Source: a virus. From it: a DNA stretch of 26,153 nucleotides. The notes below the pieces were generated by a model. The model worked only from the letters and a program-made list of their open reading frames with translations. It did not search any database and was not told the origin of the DNA. How positions within the stretch are numbered: the stretch's first letter is position 1; each line of letters begins with the position of its first letter. Where the stretch lies: the IMG/VR virus record IMGVR_UViG_3300006736_000079, positions 1 to 26,153 of that record; one strand, 5' to 3'. Position numbers and translations under genes: made by a program. This document shows, in pieces, positions 1-6,066 of the stretch.

Positions 1-75
1 TGCACAAAAGTCCGGTGTGCTGTGGAGCTAACGGCACACTGCGACATATGCGGTGAACTGTTTACCCTGCAGTAA
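1..75 (+). CDS. C-terminal fragment of a Cys-rich protein (5' end outside window)
   Basis: The first reading frame is open from the window edge to a TAA at 73-75 and encodes 24 residues. They include a Cys-x4-Cys pair followed by a CDIC pair, then an ordinary ending (GELFTLQ). This resembles the end of a zinc-ribbon protein, like several other small proteins in this early region. The stop lies immediately before the 20-bp palindrome at 76, the same arrangement as at 3018-3025. The fragment is too short for a family assignment, and it could be a chance open frame. Confidence 0.45.
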   Translation, partial: CTKVRCAVELTAHCDICGELFTLQ

Positions 76-95
76 GTTGTTGTTTAAACAACAAC
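76..95. promoter_or_regulatory. 20-bp perfect palindrome, copy 1 (putative operator)
   Basis: GTTGTTGTTTAAACAACAAC is a perfect inverted repeat with no spacer. An identical copy lies at 3025-3044. Both follow a stop codon (by 0 and 4 bp) and precede a new gene block. No T-run follows, so an intrinsic terminator is unlikely; a site for a dimeric DNA-binding protein fits better. I saw no third copy in the window. Confidence 0.6.
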
Positions 96-136
96 TCGGC
101 TGGTGCTGGCAGAGCTAGAAGAGAAGCCCAATAAGT

Positions 137-153
137 CCTGACCAAATGGCAGG
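137..153 (+). promoter_or_regulatory. Bulged-A RNA hairpin upstream of the first complete gene
   Basis: CCTG (137-140) pairs with CAGG (150-153). A141 is unpaired, CC (142-143) pairs with GG (148-149), and AAAT is the loop. The start codon at 173 lies 20 nt after the hairpin, with the Shine-Dalgarno AAGGAGGT at 161-168 between them. The same stem with a different loop lies at 516-533 before the next gene. It may be a translational operator or part of a shared leader. Confidence 0.45.
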
Positions 154-172
154 CAGGGGCAAGGAGGTAAAT

Positions 173-499
173 ATGAAATTTTCAGAGGATGAGATTATAT
201 GGAACGCTGAGTATTGGTTTGGTGTCTCACGAGATTCCTGCGATGAGGATGAGATTAGAGATATTCTCCATGACGAAGGGCTGCGGCCATCCCTCGTAGA
301 ACAATTCGAGGACTCCTGTTGGGATGAGGACTCCGGCGGGTATGTACGGCAGGCGGCGGACAGTGAGGACATCGAGTGCATAGCTAGGTGCATTTGCCAG
401 CTCGTGGAATTTCATCTGGCTGGAGATACGCCTGATATAGGTTCCCTCCATGCCGTCATCAATTTAGCGGCACTGGAGTTTGAGGCAAACCGCACCTAA
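173..499 (+). CDS. Hypothetical acidic small protein, 108 aa
   Basis: I do not recognise this protein. The start at 173 is chosen because AAGGAGGT at 161-168 sits just upstream of it; the in-frame ATG at 146 has no comparable site and would overlap the hairpin. The product is strongly acidic, with several Asp/Glu clusters in the first 60 residues. It also has four scattered cysteines and a helical-looking C-terminal half with no transmembrane segment. It is the first complete gene after the palindrome at 76 and is followed 54 nt later by another acidic protein with a similar leader. Small acidic early phage proteins often bind and modify host proteins, but nothing here shows a function. Confidence 0.75.
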   Translation: MKFSEDEIIWNAEYWFGVSRDSCDEDEIRDILHDEGLRPSLVEQFEDSCWDEDSGGYVRQAADSEDIECIARCICQLVEFHLAGDTPDIGSLHAVINLAALEFEANRT

Positions 500-515
500 T
501 TGAGGCTCTGTAAGA

Positions 516-533
516 CCTGACCGTGACGGCAGG
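516..533 (+). promoter_or_regulatory. Bulged-A RNA hairpin upstream of the second gene
   Basis: CCTG (516-519) pairs with CAGG (530-533). A520 is bulged, CCG (521-523) pairs with CGG (527-529), and TGA is the loop. It ends 21 nt before the ATG at 554. The outer stem, bulged A and downstream AGGGGCA match the leader at 132-161, while the loop differs and an extra base pair forms. That is the pattern expected if structure is conserved rather than sequence alone. Confidence 0.45.
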
Positions 534-553
534 CAGGGGCATGGAGAGGAAAA

Positions 554-976
554 ATGAATGACGAGCAGGAAGCACGGCTGGAGATCAACAGGGAGCTACG
601 CAACTACCTGTTGACACACTCTCATTTCAGCAAACCTATTGAGGTCGAGGAAACAGTGGAGGTGGCAGGAGCTGAAGGTCGAGGAACGAGAATAAGGGGT
701 AAGGAGATGGGGAAAATGGAAAAAGCTGGCCACACATATCATGACCGGAAGGTACTGCTAGCTATCATGATAGGGGATTTGGACATGGAAAGGGGGGCGA
801 TCAGGCAGGTCGCTGAGGACTGGATAGGCTCCAGTCAGGGACTGATGCCAGGGGAAATCATCGACAGAGAAGCCCTCGCAGAACAACTGCCCCTTTTCCC
901 CAGCTGGGCAAAAGAAGAGGTTGCCTCGACAATTGAGGAAATACTGGGAGCAGATAGCTCATACTGGGATGAATAA
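554..976 (+). CDS. Hypothetical acidic protein, 140 aa
   Basis: I do not recognise this protein. The ATG at 554 has a purine-rich site (GGAGAGGA, 543-550) just upstream. The sequence is predicted mostly helical and acidic at both ends, with a basic glycine-rich stretch near residues 40-55. There is no membrane segment or cysteine pattern. Near residue 63 it contains the heptapeptide YHDRKVL, which also occurs in the phosphoesterase encoded at 5051-6064 and is encoded by an identical 17-nt stretch; no wider similarity is evident. It lies downstream of the bulged-A hairpin at 516-533 and ends just before the promoter at 1010, so it probably closes the first small transcription unit. Confidence 0.75.
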   Translation: MNDEQEARLEINRELRNYLLTHSHFSKPIEVEETVEVAGAEGRGTRIRGKEMGKMEKAGHTYHDRKVLLAIMIGDLDMERGAIRQVAEDWIGSSQGLMPGEIIDREALAEQLPLFPSWAKEEVASTIEEILGADSSYWDE

Positions 977-1009
977 AAATGAATACAAATAAACAAACTC
1001 ATATTCCAG

Positions 1010-1038
1010 TTGACGTTTCAATCGGAACGTGCTATACT
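1010..1038 (+). promoter_or_regulatory. Sigma70-type promoter
   Basis: TTGACG (1010-1015) and TATACT (1033-1038) are separated by exactly 17 nt. Each differs from consensus by one base. Transcription would start near 1045, about 33 nt before the ATG at 1078. It lies in the 101-bp gap after the gene ending at 976, facing the recombination block, and is the clearest promoter in the window. Confidence 0.8.
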
Positions 1039-1077
1039 GTTAGGGTAATGGGGTAAAATGCAAAAAAAGGAGGGGAA

Positions 1078-1473
1078 ATGGTTCGGAATCAGCCGGTGCT
1101 CCATATAAGGGACACCAATCCGTGTGCGACTCTGGAGGAAATAGGCGGTATGACTGGACTGAGCAGGCAGCGAGTCCACCAGATTCTGCGGAAGGCGGGC
1201 AGGCCGACAGCTAGAACTCCGGTTCAGCGTTCTCTCTGCCGAACCTGCGGAGTCGACATCGGTACAAGCAGAACCAAACGCAGGCATTGCTCTCGGCAAT
1301 GCCAGTTTGAGGCTAAACATATGTGGCTGACCTGTACTGAGTGCGGACAGGAAAACCACTACCTAGTTTCCACCAAGGCTGCCAGTACCGCCAGCTATTC
1401 ATTTTGCAGTAGAAAATGCCAGGGGCGTTATCTGGGCAAACATTTTGGCAGAGGCCGAAAAAACGGGGTATAA
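1078..1473 (+). CDS. HTH plus double zinc-ribbon DNA-binding protein, 131 aa
   Basis: The ATG at 1078 follows AGGAGGGG. Residues 18-40 read ATLEEIGGMTGLSRQRVHQI, a sigma-region-4-like helix-turn-helix. Two treble-clef or zinc-ribbon units follow: C54-x2-C57 with C71-x3-C75, and C86-x2-C89 with C110-x3-C114. The C-terminus is basic. The expected role is sequence-specific DNA binding, so it is a candidate transcription regulator of the early region. It is transcribed from its own strong promoter at 1010-1038. HTH plus tandem zinc motifs are known in phage regulators and in homing-endonuclease DNA-binding modules. No nuclease motif is visible, so a regulator is preferred. Confidence 0.8.
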   Translation: MVRNQPVLHIRDTNPCATLEEIGGMTGLSRQRVHQILRKAGRPTARTPVQRSLCRTCGVDIGTSRTKRRHCSRQCQFEAKHMWLTCTECGQENHYLVSTKAASTASYSFCSRKCQGRYLGKHFGRGRKNGV

Positions 1474-1504
1474 GACCCGGGACATCAAAATAAAAGGAGG
1501 AAAA

Positions 1505-1849
1505 ATGGATAATCTACTGGATCAATTCCGGTCACGGGATGGGATAGCCCCGATGATTAATCGGCTCAATGCGGCGCAACGGTTTCTCATCAGCGTGGGC
1601 AACCACTACGAGCCCCACGCTGACCAGATACAGGTGCGCACCATCGCACCGAAAATCTCTGGGCCGGAGTGCCCGGAAATCAAACACATCGGATATAAGG
1701 GCATCGGGGACGAGTGGCTGCCATACTGCCAACTCAATGACACGGTATGTGAGCTGGAAAAAGGCCGTAGTTGCCCAACTTGGGATGAAATCCAGAACGA
1801 GTGGATGGAGGATGTGTCCCGGGAACAGAAAAGGGAGAGGGGGGTATAA
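1505..1849 (+). CDS. Hypothetical protein with four cysteines, 114 aa
   Basis: The start at 1505 is chosen for AGGAGG at 1495-1500; the in-frame ATG at 1445 lies inside the previous gene and lacks a site. I do not recognise the family. The N-terminal 35 residues look helical. The middle carries C56, C75, C82 and C90 around a Trp/Tyr-rich segment (DEWLPYCQ), which could hold a metal ion. The C-terminus is a charged helix. The stop TAA at 1847-1849 shares its last base with the ATG of the Rad52-like gene at 1849 (TAATG), so the two are probably translated together. Its partner gene suggests a recombination accessory role, but that is only context. Confidence 0.75.
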   Translation: MDNLLDQFRSRDGIAPMINRLNAAQRFLISVGNHYEPHADQIQVRTIAPKISGPECPEIKHIGYKGIGDEWLPYCQLNDTVCELEKGRSCPTWDEIQNEWMEDVSREQKRERGV

Positions 1850-2589
1850 TGGATATAAAAATAATACCTCCGGAAATGAGGGATGCACTCAGGGAGTCGT
1901 TTCCCACAGAGGCTATAGCAGAATATCCCAGCAAACCGTATCTCACTACAATAAAGGCCATGTGGGTGATAGAGCGGTTGAATACGGTGTTCGGAATAGG
2001 TGGCTGGACGTTGACTCACGAGATCATCAGTGATACTGATGATTATGTCACGGTCAGGGGCAGGCTGGTCCTGATAAATCATGGATTTACAACGCCCGAC
2101 CAGTATGGTGGGCATCAGAAGTCCGGCACTGGCACTGAGCCAGCGGACGGCTATAAGTCAGCGGTGACTGATTGCCTGAGCAAATGTGCCTCGTTGATCG
2201 AGATAGGGGTTGATGTATTCAAAGGGTTGGTTCAGCCCCCTAAACCCCCGGAACGCCGAGCCACTCGGCTCCATACAGAGGCATCCCCACCCCCCAGCCA
2301 GAAAACAGGTGGGGCTACCACTGCCACACAGGGCAGGCACTGGTGCGAGGAACACCAAACAGAGTGGTTCCAGCGAGGTCGGATGAAGGGGCACGCTCAC
2401 CCGATAGCCGATGGGGGCGGGAAGTGGTGTAATATGCCCGAAGATCACGAGGATAAGGATTGGATTGAGATCACTGATGCTGATGCGAAGGGCAGGGCAG
2501 AGCCAGCCCATATATCCCCGGTTCAAACTGGCCAGCAAATCTACGAGGCAGACGAACTGCCCCTGATTAAGGGAGATGAACATGAATAG
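1849..2589 (+). CDS. Rad52/DdrA-like single-strand annealing protein, 246 aa
   Basis: The ATG at 1849 overlaps the previous stop. Residues 1-127 match the Rad52_Rad22/DdrA type of phage annealing protein. Features are an IPPEM start, the YPSKPYLTTIKAMWVIERLN segment (26-45), the YGGHQKSGTG motif at 86-95, and the conserved helix around YKSAVTDCLSKCAS (102-115) ending in GVDVFKG. Such proteins form rings that anneal complementary single strands for replication-linked recombination. A Pro-rich linker (130-155) leads to a small Cys/His module with WCEEH at 165-169 and WCNMP at 193-197, possibly a zinc site. The acidic tail (EADELPL) may contact a single-strand-binding protein. No partner 5'-3' exonuclease is obvious, although the VRR-NUC nuclease at 4061 is in the same arm. 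Confidence 0.85.
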   Translation: MDIKIIPPEMRDALRESFPTEAIAEYPSKPYLTTIKAMWVIERLNTVFGIGGWTLTHEIISDTDDYVTVRGRLVLINHGFTTPDQYGGHQKSGTGTEPADGYKSAVTDCLSKCASLIEIGVDVFKGLVQPPKPPERRATRLHTEASPPPSQKTGGATTATQGRHWCEEHQTEWFQRGRMKGHAHPIADGGGKWCNMPEDHEDKDWIEITDADAKGRAEPAHISPVQTGQQIYEADELPLIKGDEHE

Positions 2590-2788
2590 GAAGGCACTAT
2601 CCATTAAGGAGGTAGGGGAATGTCTGAGCATTTCAAGGCCCACGGTTCTGAGGCTGAAGGAACAAGGTTTGCTGCCGTTCTTTCGTGTGGGGAAGCGGTG
2701 GCGACTGATGCCAAAGGATTTGGAACTCTTTGTATTGTCGAACACGGTAGGATGTATTCAGCCCGAAGACAAAGTCATGAGGGGGTGA
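2582..2788 (+). CDS. Excisionase-type (HTH_17, MerR-like) DNA-binding protein, 68 aa
   Basis: The start at 2582 is preferred because AGGGAG (2569-2574) is 7 nt upstream; the ATG at 2576 is too close to it. The protein has a winged HTH typical of excisionase-family domains: LSIKEVGECLSISRPTVLRL, then a turn, a wing around FFRVGKRWRL, and a final helix (PKDLELFV). These small proteins bend DNA in excision complexes or act as repressors or activators. With no integrase in view, regulation is more likely. It overlaps the end of the annealing gene by 8 nt. It is a reasonable but untested candidate to bind the palindromes at 76 and 3025 or the repeat array at 3051. Confidence 0.85.
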   Translation: MNRKALSIKEVGECLSISRPTVLRLKEQGLLPFFRVGKRWRLMPKDLELFVLSNTVGCIQPEDKVMRG

Positions 2789-2792
2789 ATTT

Positions 2793-3020
2793 ATGTCAGC
2801 TTTCAGCATCTGGCCGATAGAGTACATCTCCGTCCATGAGGACGAGGTGAATCTAAACCTGGCCGAGAAAGACCACCTCGATGCCTGGCGTAGCTGGAAA
2901 GAATCGCAAACGCCACCACCACGGCCATTGGCAGACAGGGAACTCTGGAGAGCAATATCTCACCAGGGCAGGGAGATTGCCACCCTTAAAAAACAACGGC
3001 AGAGGAGCGAAGCTTGGTAA
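2793..3020 (+). CDS. Hypothetical small protein, 75 aa
   Basis: GAGGGGGTG at 2779-2787 precedes the ATG at 2793. I do not recognise the protein. It starts with a hydrophobic stretch around Trp7, continues with an acidic helix (EDEVNLNLAEKDHLDAW), has a short run of prolines near residues 40-45, and ends in a basic helix (TLKKQRQRSEAW). There is no membrane segment or metal site. It is the last gene before the intergenic region with the second palindrome and the repeat array, with the palindrome beginning 4 bp after its stop. Confidence 0.65.
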   Translation: MSAFSIWPIEYISVHEDEVNLNLAEKDHLDAWRSWKESQTPPPRPLADRELWRAISHQGREIATLKKQRQRSEAW

Positions 3021-3024
3021 TTAG

Positions 3025-3044
3025 GTTGTTGTTTAAACAACAAC
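3025..3044. promoter_or_regulatory. 20-bp perfect palindrome, copy 2 (putative operator)
   Basis: This is identical to the palindrome at 76-95. It lies 4 bp after the stop at 3018-3020 and 6 bp before the GTCAYT array. The arrangement (stop, palindrome, repeats, ATPase start) suggests a control region or replication origin. Confidence 0.6.
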
Positions 3045-3050
3045 AACGCC

Positions 3051-3125
3051 GTCATTTAGCTGTCACTAGCTTGTCATTAGGTTGACACTGAGGTCACTGG
3101 GGTCACTGGGGTCACTGGGGTCATT
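3051..3125. repeat. Phased GTCAYT direct-repeat array (candidate origin iterons or operator cluster)
   Basis: Eight hexamers start at 3051, 3062, 3073, 3084, 3093, 3102, 3111 and 3120. Seven are GTCATT or GTCACT; the one at 3084 is GACACT. Spacing is 11, 11, 11, then 9, 9, 9, 9 bp, and the units at 3093, 3102 and 3111 are identical 9-mers (GTCACTGGG). An AT-rich stretch follows (about 3121-3135, containing TATTAT). With the palindrome on the left and a replication-type ATPase on the right, this fits an iteron origin, but multiple operator sites upstream of that gene would look the same. Confidence 0.6.
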
Positions 3126-3144
3126 TATTATCTTAGAGGTGAGT

Positions 3145-4038
3145 ATGTACGAAGAGGTGGAAATCCCCAAGGAGACTACGCGAAGGGAAATCGAGGAGTG
3201 CGTGGTCGCTCTTGAAAAATTTACCCGGTCGGAGATTGATAAGGAACTGAAAATATTCTCGCGGAGAGGGAAGAAATACAGGTCAGGGATTCTTGCCGAA
3301 CTCGTAGAGAAGAATATATTGGCGAGGGATGGGGACAGGTATCGAGTCCTGCAACTCGCAGACCAGGAAATCGACTGGCAAAATGCGAATGTGGACGATA
3401 CTCTGGATATCAAATGGCCGTTACGGCTACACGACTGGATCAGGCTGTATCCAAAGTCAGTCGCTGTGGTAGCAGGCTCACCGGGTGCTGGTAAAACAGC
3501 GTTCCTTTACAACTTCATTTTGCTGAATCTGGAGCGGGATGATATTATCCTCTGGACGAATGACATGGAGGCAGAGGAAATGCAGGAACGCTTCATCGCA
3601 TTCCAGACTCCCCTGCCCGTACCTGCACCGTGGAAAACGTACCGGAGATACGCTGACTTTGGCGATGCGATTAAAAAATACCCGGATGCAATCCATATCA
3701 TCGACTACCTGAGTATGCAGGAAAACTTCTGGGCTGCCGGAACAGAACTGGCAAAAATCGATGAGGCACTCGGTAGAGGGATGGCACTGGTTGCTATCCA
3801 GAAAAAGCCACAACAAAAACTTGGGGTAGGGGGTGTCCATACAGCGATGAAACCTAAACTCTACCTGTCAATGGAAACCATTGCAGTCAACGGTAGTAAA
3901 ATGGGACAATTAACAATCGAAAAGTCTAGGTCGAAGGCCTCTCCCACCCTAGAACCCAACGGTGTACGGTGGACATATAATATAGATAACGGAGCACGAT
4001 TTACCAATGTCCAGCGACAGGACAGGGGACATGAGTAA
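3145..4038 (+). CDS. RecA/DnaB-like P-loop ATPase, probable replicative helicase or loader, 297 aa
   Basis: The start at 3145 is chosen for GAGGTGAG just upstream. The longer frame from 3082 would translate the non-coding repeats into an unlikely Ser-Leu-Gly repeat. Residues 1-70 look like a winged-helix domain (REIEECVVALEKFTRSEIDK, then a short wing around RDGDRYRVLQ). The RecA-like core has Walker A GSPGAGKT at 111-118, a probable Walker B strand ending in IHIIDYLS (183-190), and a Gln/Lys sensor segment (AIQKKPQQ, 217-224). Such compact ATPases act as replicative helicases or helicase loaders in small phages and plasmids. The position directly after the repeat array supports a replication role. 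It is shorter than DnaB and lacks a DnaB-type N-terminal domain. Confidence 0.8.
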   Translation: MYEEVEIPKETTRREIEECVVALEKFTRSEIDKELKIFSRRGKKYRSGILAELVEKNILARDGDRYRVLQLADQEIDWQNANVDDTLDIKWPLRLHDWIRLYPKSVAVVAGSPGAGKTAFLYNFILLNLERDDIILWTNDMEAEEMQERFIAFQTPLPVPAPWKTYRRYADFGDAIKKYPDAIHIIDYLSMQENFWAAGTELAKIDEALGRGMALVAIQKKPQQKLGVGGVHTAMKPKLYLSMETIAVNGSKMGQLTIEKSRSKASPTLEPNGVRWTYNIDNGARFTNVQRQDRGHE

Positions 4039-4060
4039 ATCAATCAAGGGGGAATGCAAA

Positions 4061-4405
4061 ATGTCTGAGAGAGAGCTACAGGGCAGGACAATAGAGCTGG
4101 CACGGCTCTGCGGTTATTATGTTTACCATACGCATGATTCTCGCAGGAGCGAGCCGGGGTTTCCCGACATGATTGCGGTGCATGAATCCCGGCCGGTAGC
4201 TATAGTGGCTGAATTCAAGAGCGAAACGGGGAAATTAACCAAGGGCTGCACAGACCAGAGAGGACGGTATCACCCCGGCCAAGCTGACTGGCTACGCAGG
4301 TGGCATGATATCTCCACTAATCCTGAGAGCAGAATATACACCCGGCTGTGGAGGCCGGGACACACGGACGAGATAGAGGATATGCTCACGCAGGGGGGGC
4401 GATGA
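4061..4405 (+). CDS. VRR-NUC family nuclease, 114 aa
   Basis: The start at 4061 is preferred because AAGGGGG at 4046-4052 is 8 nt upstream. ATG 4031 overlaps the previous stop and is a less likely alternative. The protein is a compact PD-(D/E)xK nuclease of the VRR-NUC type, with GFPDMIAV at 33-40 (D36), EFK at 51-53 and the QADWLRRW helix at 74-81. Stand-alone VRR-NUC proteins of this size are common in phages and are thought to cut branched or structured DNA. Next to an annealing protein and a helicase-like ATPase, a role in resolving replication or recombination intermediates is likely. All expected catalytic residues appear present. Confidence 0.88.
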   Translation: MSERELQGRTIELARLCGYYVYHTHDSRRSEPGFPDMIAVHESRPVAIVAEFKSETGKLTKGCTDQRGRYHPGQADWLRRWHDISTNPESRIYTRLWRPGHTDEIEDMLTQGGR

Positions 4406-4686
4406 ACAGGGACGAATTAGCAGACGAGTGGGGTGGTGAATTGCTTTTTCTGTCCGAGGAATACTATGACAAATGCATTGTTGGGGCGGTAGAGATGTTT
4501 GGCAGGCCACCTTTGGTTTGCTACGATAAACAATTATTGCTGGCCACAATGGTGGAACGGGGGATGGAGAGCATGGAAGAAGCACTAGAATATTTTGAAT
4601 TCAATGTGCTTGGAGCATGGATGGGGGAATCAACTCCCGTCTTCCTTGTCGGTGACAGAATTATAGAAGAAAGGGGGGAACAATGA
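4402..4686 (+). CDS. Conserved-looking hypothetical phage protein, 94 aa
   Basis: The ATG at 4402 overlaps the stop of the nuclease gene (ATGA) and has a G-rich site just before it; an upstream in-frame ATG at 4348 lies inside the nuclease gene. The sequence is mostly helical and acidic, with a compact C-terminal part (MEEALEYFEFNVLGAWMGES followed by TPVF). A segment of this kind, Tyr-Phe-x-Phe-Asn plus Gly-Glu-x-Thr-Pro, is familiar to me from many unannotated small phage proteins. I know of no assigned function. It is translationally coupled to both neighbours. Confidence 0.75.
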   Translation: MNRDELADEWGGELLFLSEEYYDKCIVGAVEMFGRPPLVCYDKQLLLATMVERGMESMEEALEYFEFNVLGAWMGESTPVFLVGDRIIEERGEQ

Positions 4687-4895
4687 AACAGATCGGATAT
4701 ATTGAGAGTTGCCACAAGTCCGGGCGTCAGCCGGGGGAGATAATGGCATTGGGGCAACTCAAGGTAGACAGGAAATTTATGGCAGACTGGTTGCAGGCTG
4801 ACTGCGACTGTGATGAGGGAGTGGCCATATTACGGGCTCATTGCTCTCAGTGCCGGCTGGGAATGATTGAGTATCTTGTGGGAAGGGAGACATGA
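4683..4895 (+). CDS. Small Cys-rich protein, 70 aa
   Basis: The ATG at 4683 overlaps the previous stop (ATGA) and follows AAGGGGGG. Cysteines at 10, 41, 43, 54 and 57 include a CDC motif and a C-x2-C knuckle (CSQC) with a nearby histidine, consistent with a small zinc-binding fold. I do not recognise the family. It is one of several small Cys-pair proteins in this arm and is followed by another ATGA-coupled gene. Confidence 0.7.
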   Translation: MKQIGYIESCHKSGRQPGEIMALGQLKVDRKFMADWLQADCDCDEGVAILRAHCSQCRLGMIEYLVGRET

Positions 4896-5011
4896 GAATG
4901 CCTGAACGCATCGCCTGGATAGCCATATTGCCTGTATTCATCACCGGCATTATAGCACTGGGCTACGGATTATACAGGATAGTTAGATGGCTGGTTAGCC
5001 TGATTCCATGA
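4892..5011 (+). CDS. Single-pass small membrane protein, 39 aa
   Basis: An ATG at 4892 overlaps the stop of the preceding gene (ATGA), with GGAAGGGAG just upstream. It opens a 39-codon frame ending with TGA at 5009-5011. The product has a short charged N-terminus (MRMPER), one hydrophobic helix of about 20 residues (WIAILPVFITGIIALGYGLY), then an amphipathic Arg/Trp tail. Coupling, ribosome-binding site and membrane-like composition together argue that it is real although very short. Its role is unknown: membrane anchoring of an early complex, superinfection exclusion and an accessory lysis function are all possible. Confidence 0.6.
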   Translation: MRMPERIAWIAILPVFITGIIALGYGLYRIVRWLVSLIP

Positions 5012-5050
5012 TAACCGCCAGCCATCATGCGATAGAGCGGAGGTATAACT

Positions 5051-6064
5051 ATGGGAAGCAAACCATCAATCAAGGGTCAGAAGGTTATAGAATATCTGGA
5101 AAAATATCCTACCCTGCCTACCAGAACACTAGCCCGGATGGTATACGAAAACTGGGGCAACCTGTACAAGGATTTGGAGGATGCCCGGGCTATTGTTAAT
5201 TACTATAGGGGAACTTATGGGAATGCTAAACGAGAGTCTCTTGCCGATAACAGGTTCATGCTGCCGGAGGCTACAGAAACCAACACCTTTTCCCTGCCAC
5301 AACCCGCGCGGTATGACTGGACAAACTACCACATACCCAGAGAATTAACCAGGGGCGTTATACTGGGCGATATCCACATCCCCTATCATGACCGGAAGGT
5401 GCTGCAAGTTATTATGGAACATACCCAATGGTTCGGGGCAGACTATATAGTGTTAAATGGTGACATTATGGATTGCTACAGGCTCTCCAAATTCCTGAAA
5501 GACCCGTCCAAGGCATACATGAGGGATGAGGTGGATACTACCCGGCAGTTTCTCACCGTCCTGCGTGTATGCTTTCCAGACGCACATATCGTCTATAAAT
5601 TCGGCAACCATGATGACCGGATGTACAACTACCTGATGGACAAGGCACCGGAGCTATGGGACAAGGACGATAGCGTCATGGAGGTGGAGAACAGGCTGGG
5701 AATCCCAGACTTGGGTATTGAAACAGTAGGAGAAAAGCGTAGAATCTTTGCTGGTAAGCTGGCAGTACTGCATGGTCACGAGTTCTGGCAGAGTATTAAC
5801 AGGCAGGTTAACCCTGCAAGGGGCTTGTTCCAGAAAACTTTCTCCTCGGCAGTATGCAGTCACCTGCATCAGACATCAGAGCATTCAGAACCTAATATCA
5901 AGGACGAACTAATTACCACCTGGAGCTTGGGCTGTTGTTCTCAATTACACCCGGAGTATATGCCTATTAACAAATGGAATCATGGGTTTGCCACTATGGA
6001 GAAAACGCCCGGGGGAAACTTTAAACTGAAGAACTACAGAATCATAGACGGCGAGATGGTGTAG
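5051..6064 (+). CDS. Calcineurin-like metallophosphoesterase, 337 aa
   Basis: GGAGGT at 5040-5045 supports the ATG at 5051. The first 50 residues look like a helix-turn-helix (QKVIEYLEKYPTLPTRTLAR). The metallophosphoesterase core carries GDIH at 106-109, NGDIMD at 136-141, GNHDDR at 185-190, HGHE at 241-244 and SHLHQ at 270-274, so the two-metal site appears complete. Phage enzymes of this family hydrolyse phosphodiesters or phosphomonoesters; possible substrates are DNA ends, RNA or cyclic nucleotides. The N-terminal DNA-binding-like segment favours a nucleic acid substrate. Placement with recombination genes is compatible with nuclease activity, but a role against host nucleotide signalling cannot be excluded. 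Confidence 0.88.
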   Translation: MGSKPSIKGQKVIEYLEKYPTLPTRTLARMVYENWGNLYKDLEDARAIVNYYRGTYGNAKRESLADNRFMLPEATETNTFSLPQPARYDWTNYHIPRELTRGVILGDIHIPYHDRKVLQVIMEHTQWFGADYIVLNGDIMDCYRLSKFLKDPSKAYMRDEVDTTRQFLTVLRVCFPDAHIVYKFGNHDDRMYNYLMDKAPELWDKDDSVMEVENRLGIPDLGIETVGEKRRIFAGKLAVLHGHEFWQSINRQVNPARGLFQKTFSSAVCSHLHQTSEHSEPNIKDELITTWSLGCCSQLHPEYMPINKWNHGFATMEKTPGGNFKLKNYRIIDGEMV

Positions 6065-6066
6065 TC

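Noticed and set aside
76-95. Palindrome as an intrinsic terminator
   Set aside because: The stem is AT-rich with almost no loop, and no T-run follows either copy.
1606-2115. 169-aa leftward ORF opposite the annealing-protein region
   Set aside because: Antisense to two well-supported coupled genes, with no ribosome-binding site and no recognisable sequence.
3082-3144. N-terminal extension of the ATPase starting at 3082, reading a Ser-Leu-Gly repeat
   Set aside because: The extension is a translation of the 9-bp direct repeats, which happen to keep frame. A better Shine-Dalgarno and start exist at 3145.
5008-5199. 63-aa rightward ORF overlapping the start of the phosphoesterase
   Set aside because: It overlaps a well-supported gene in another frame, and its composition is unlike a folded protein.
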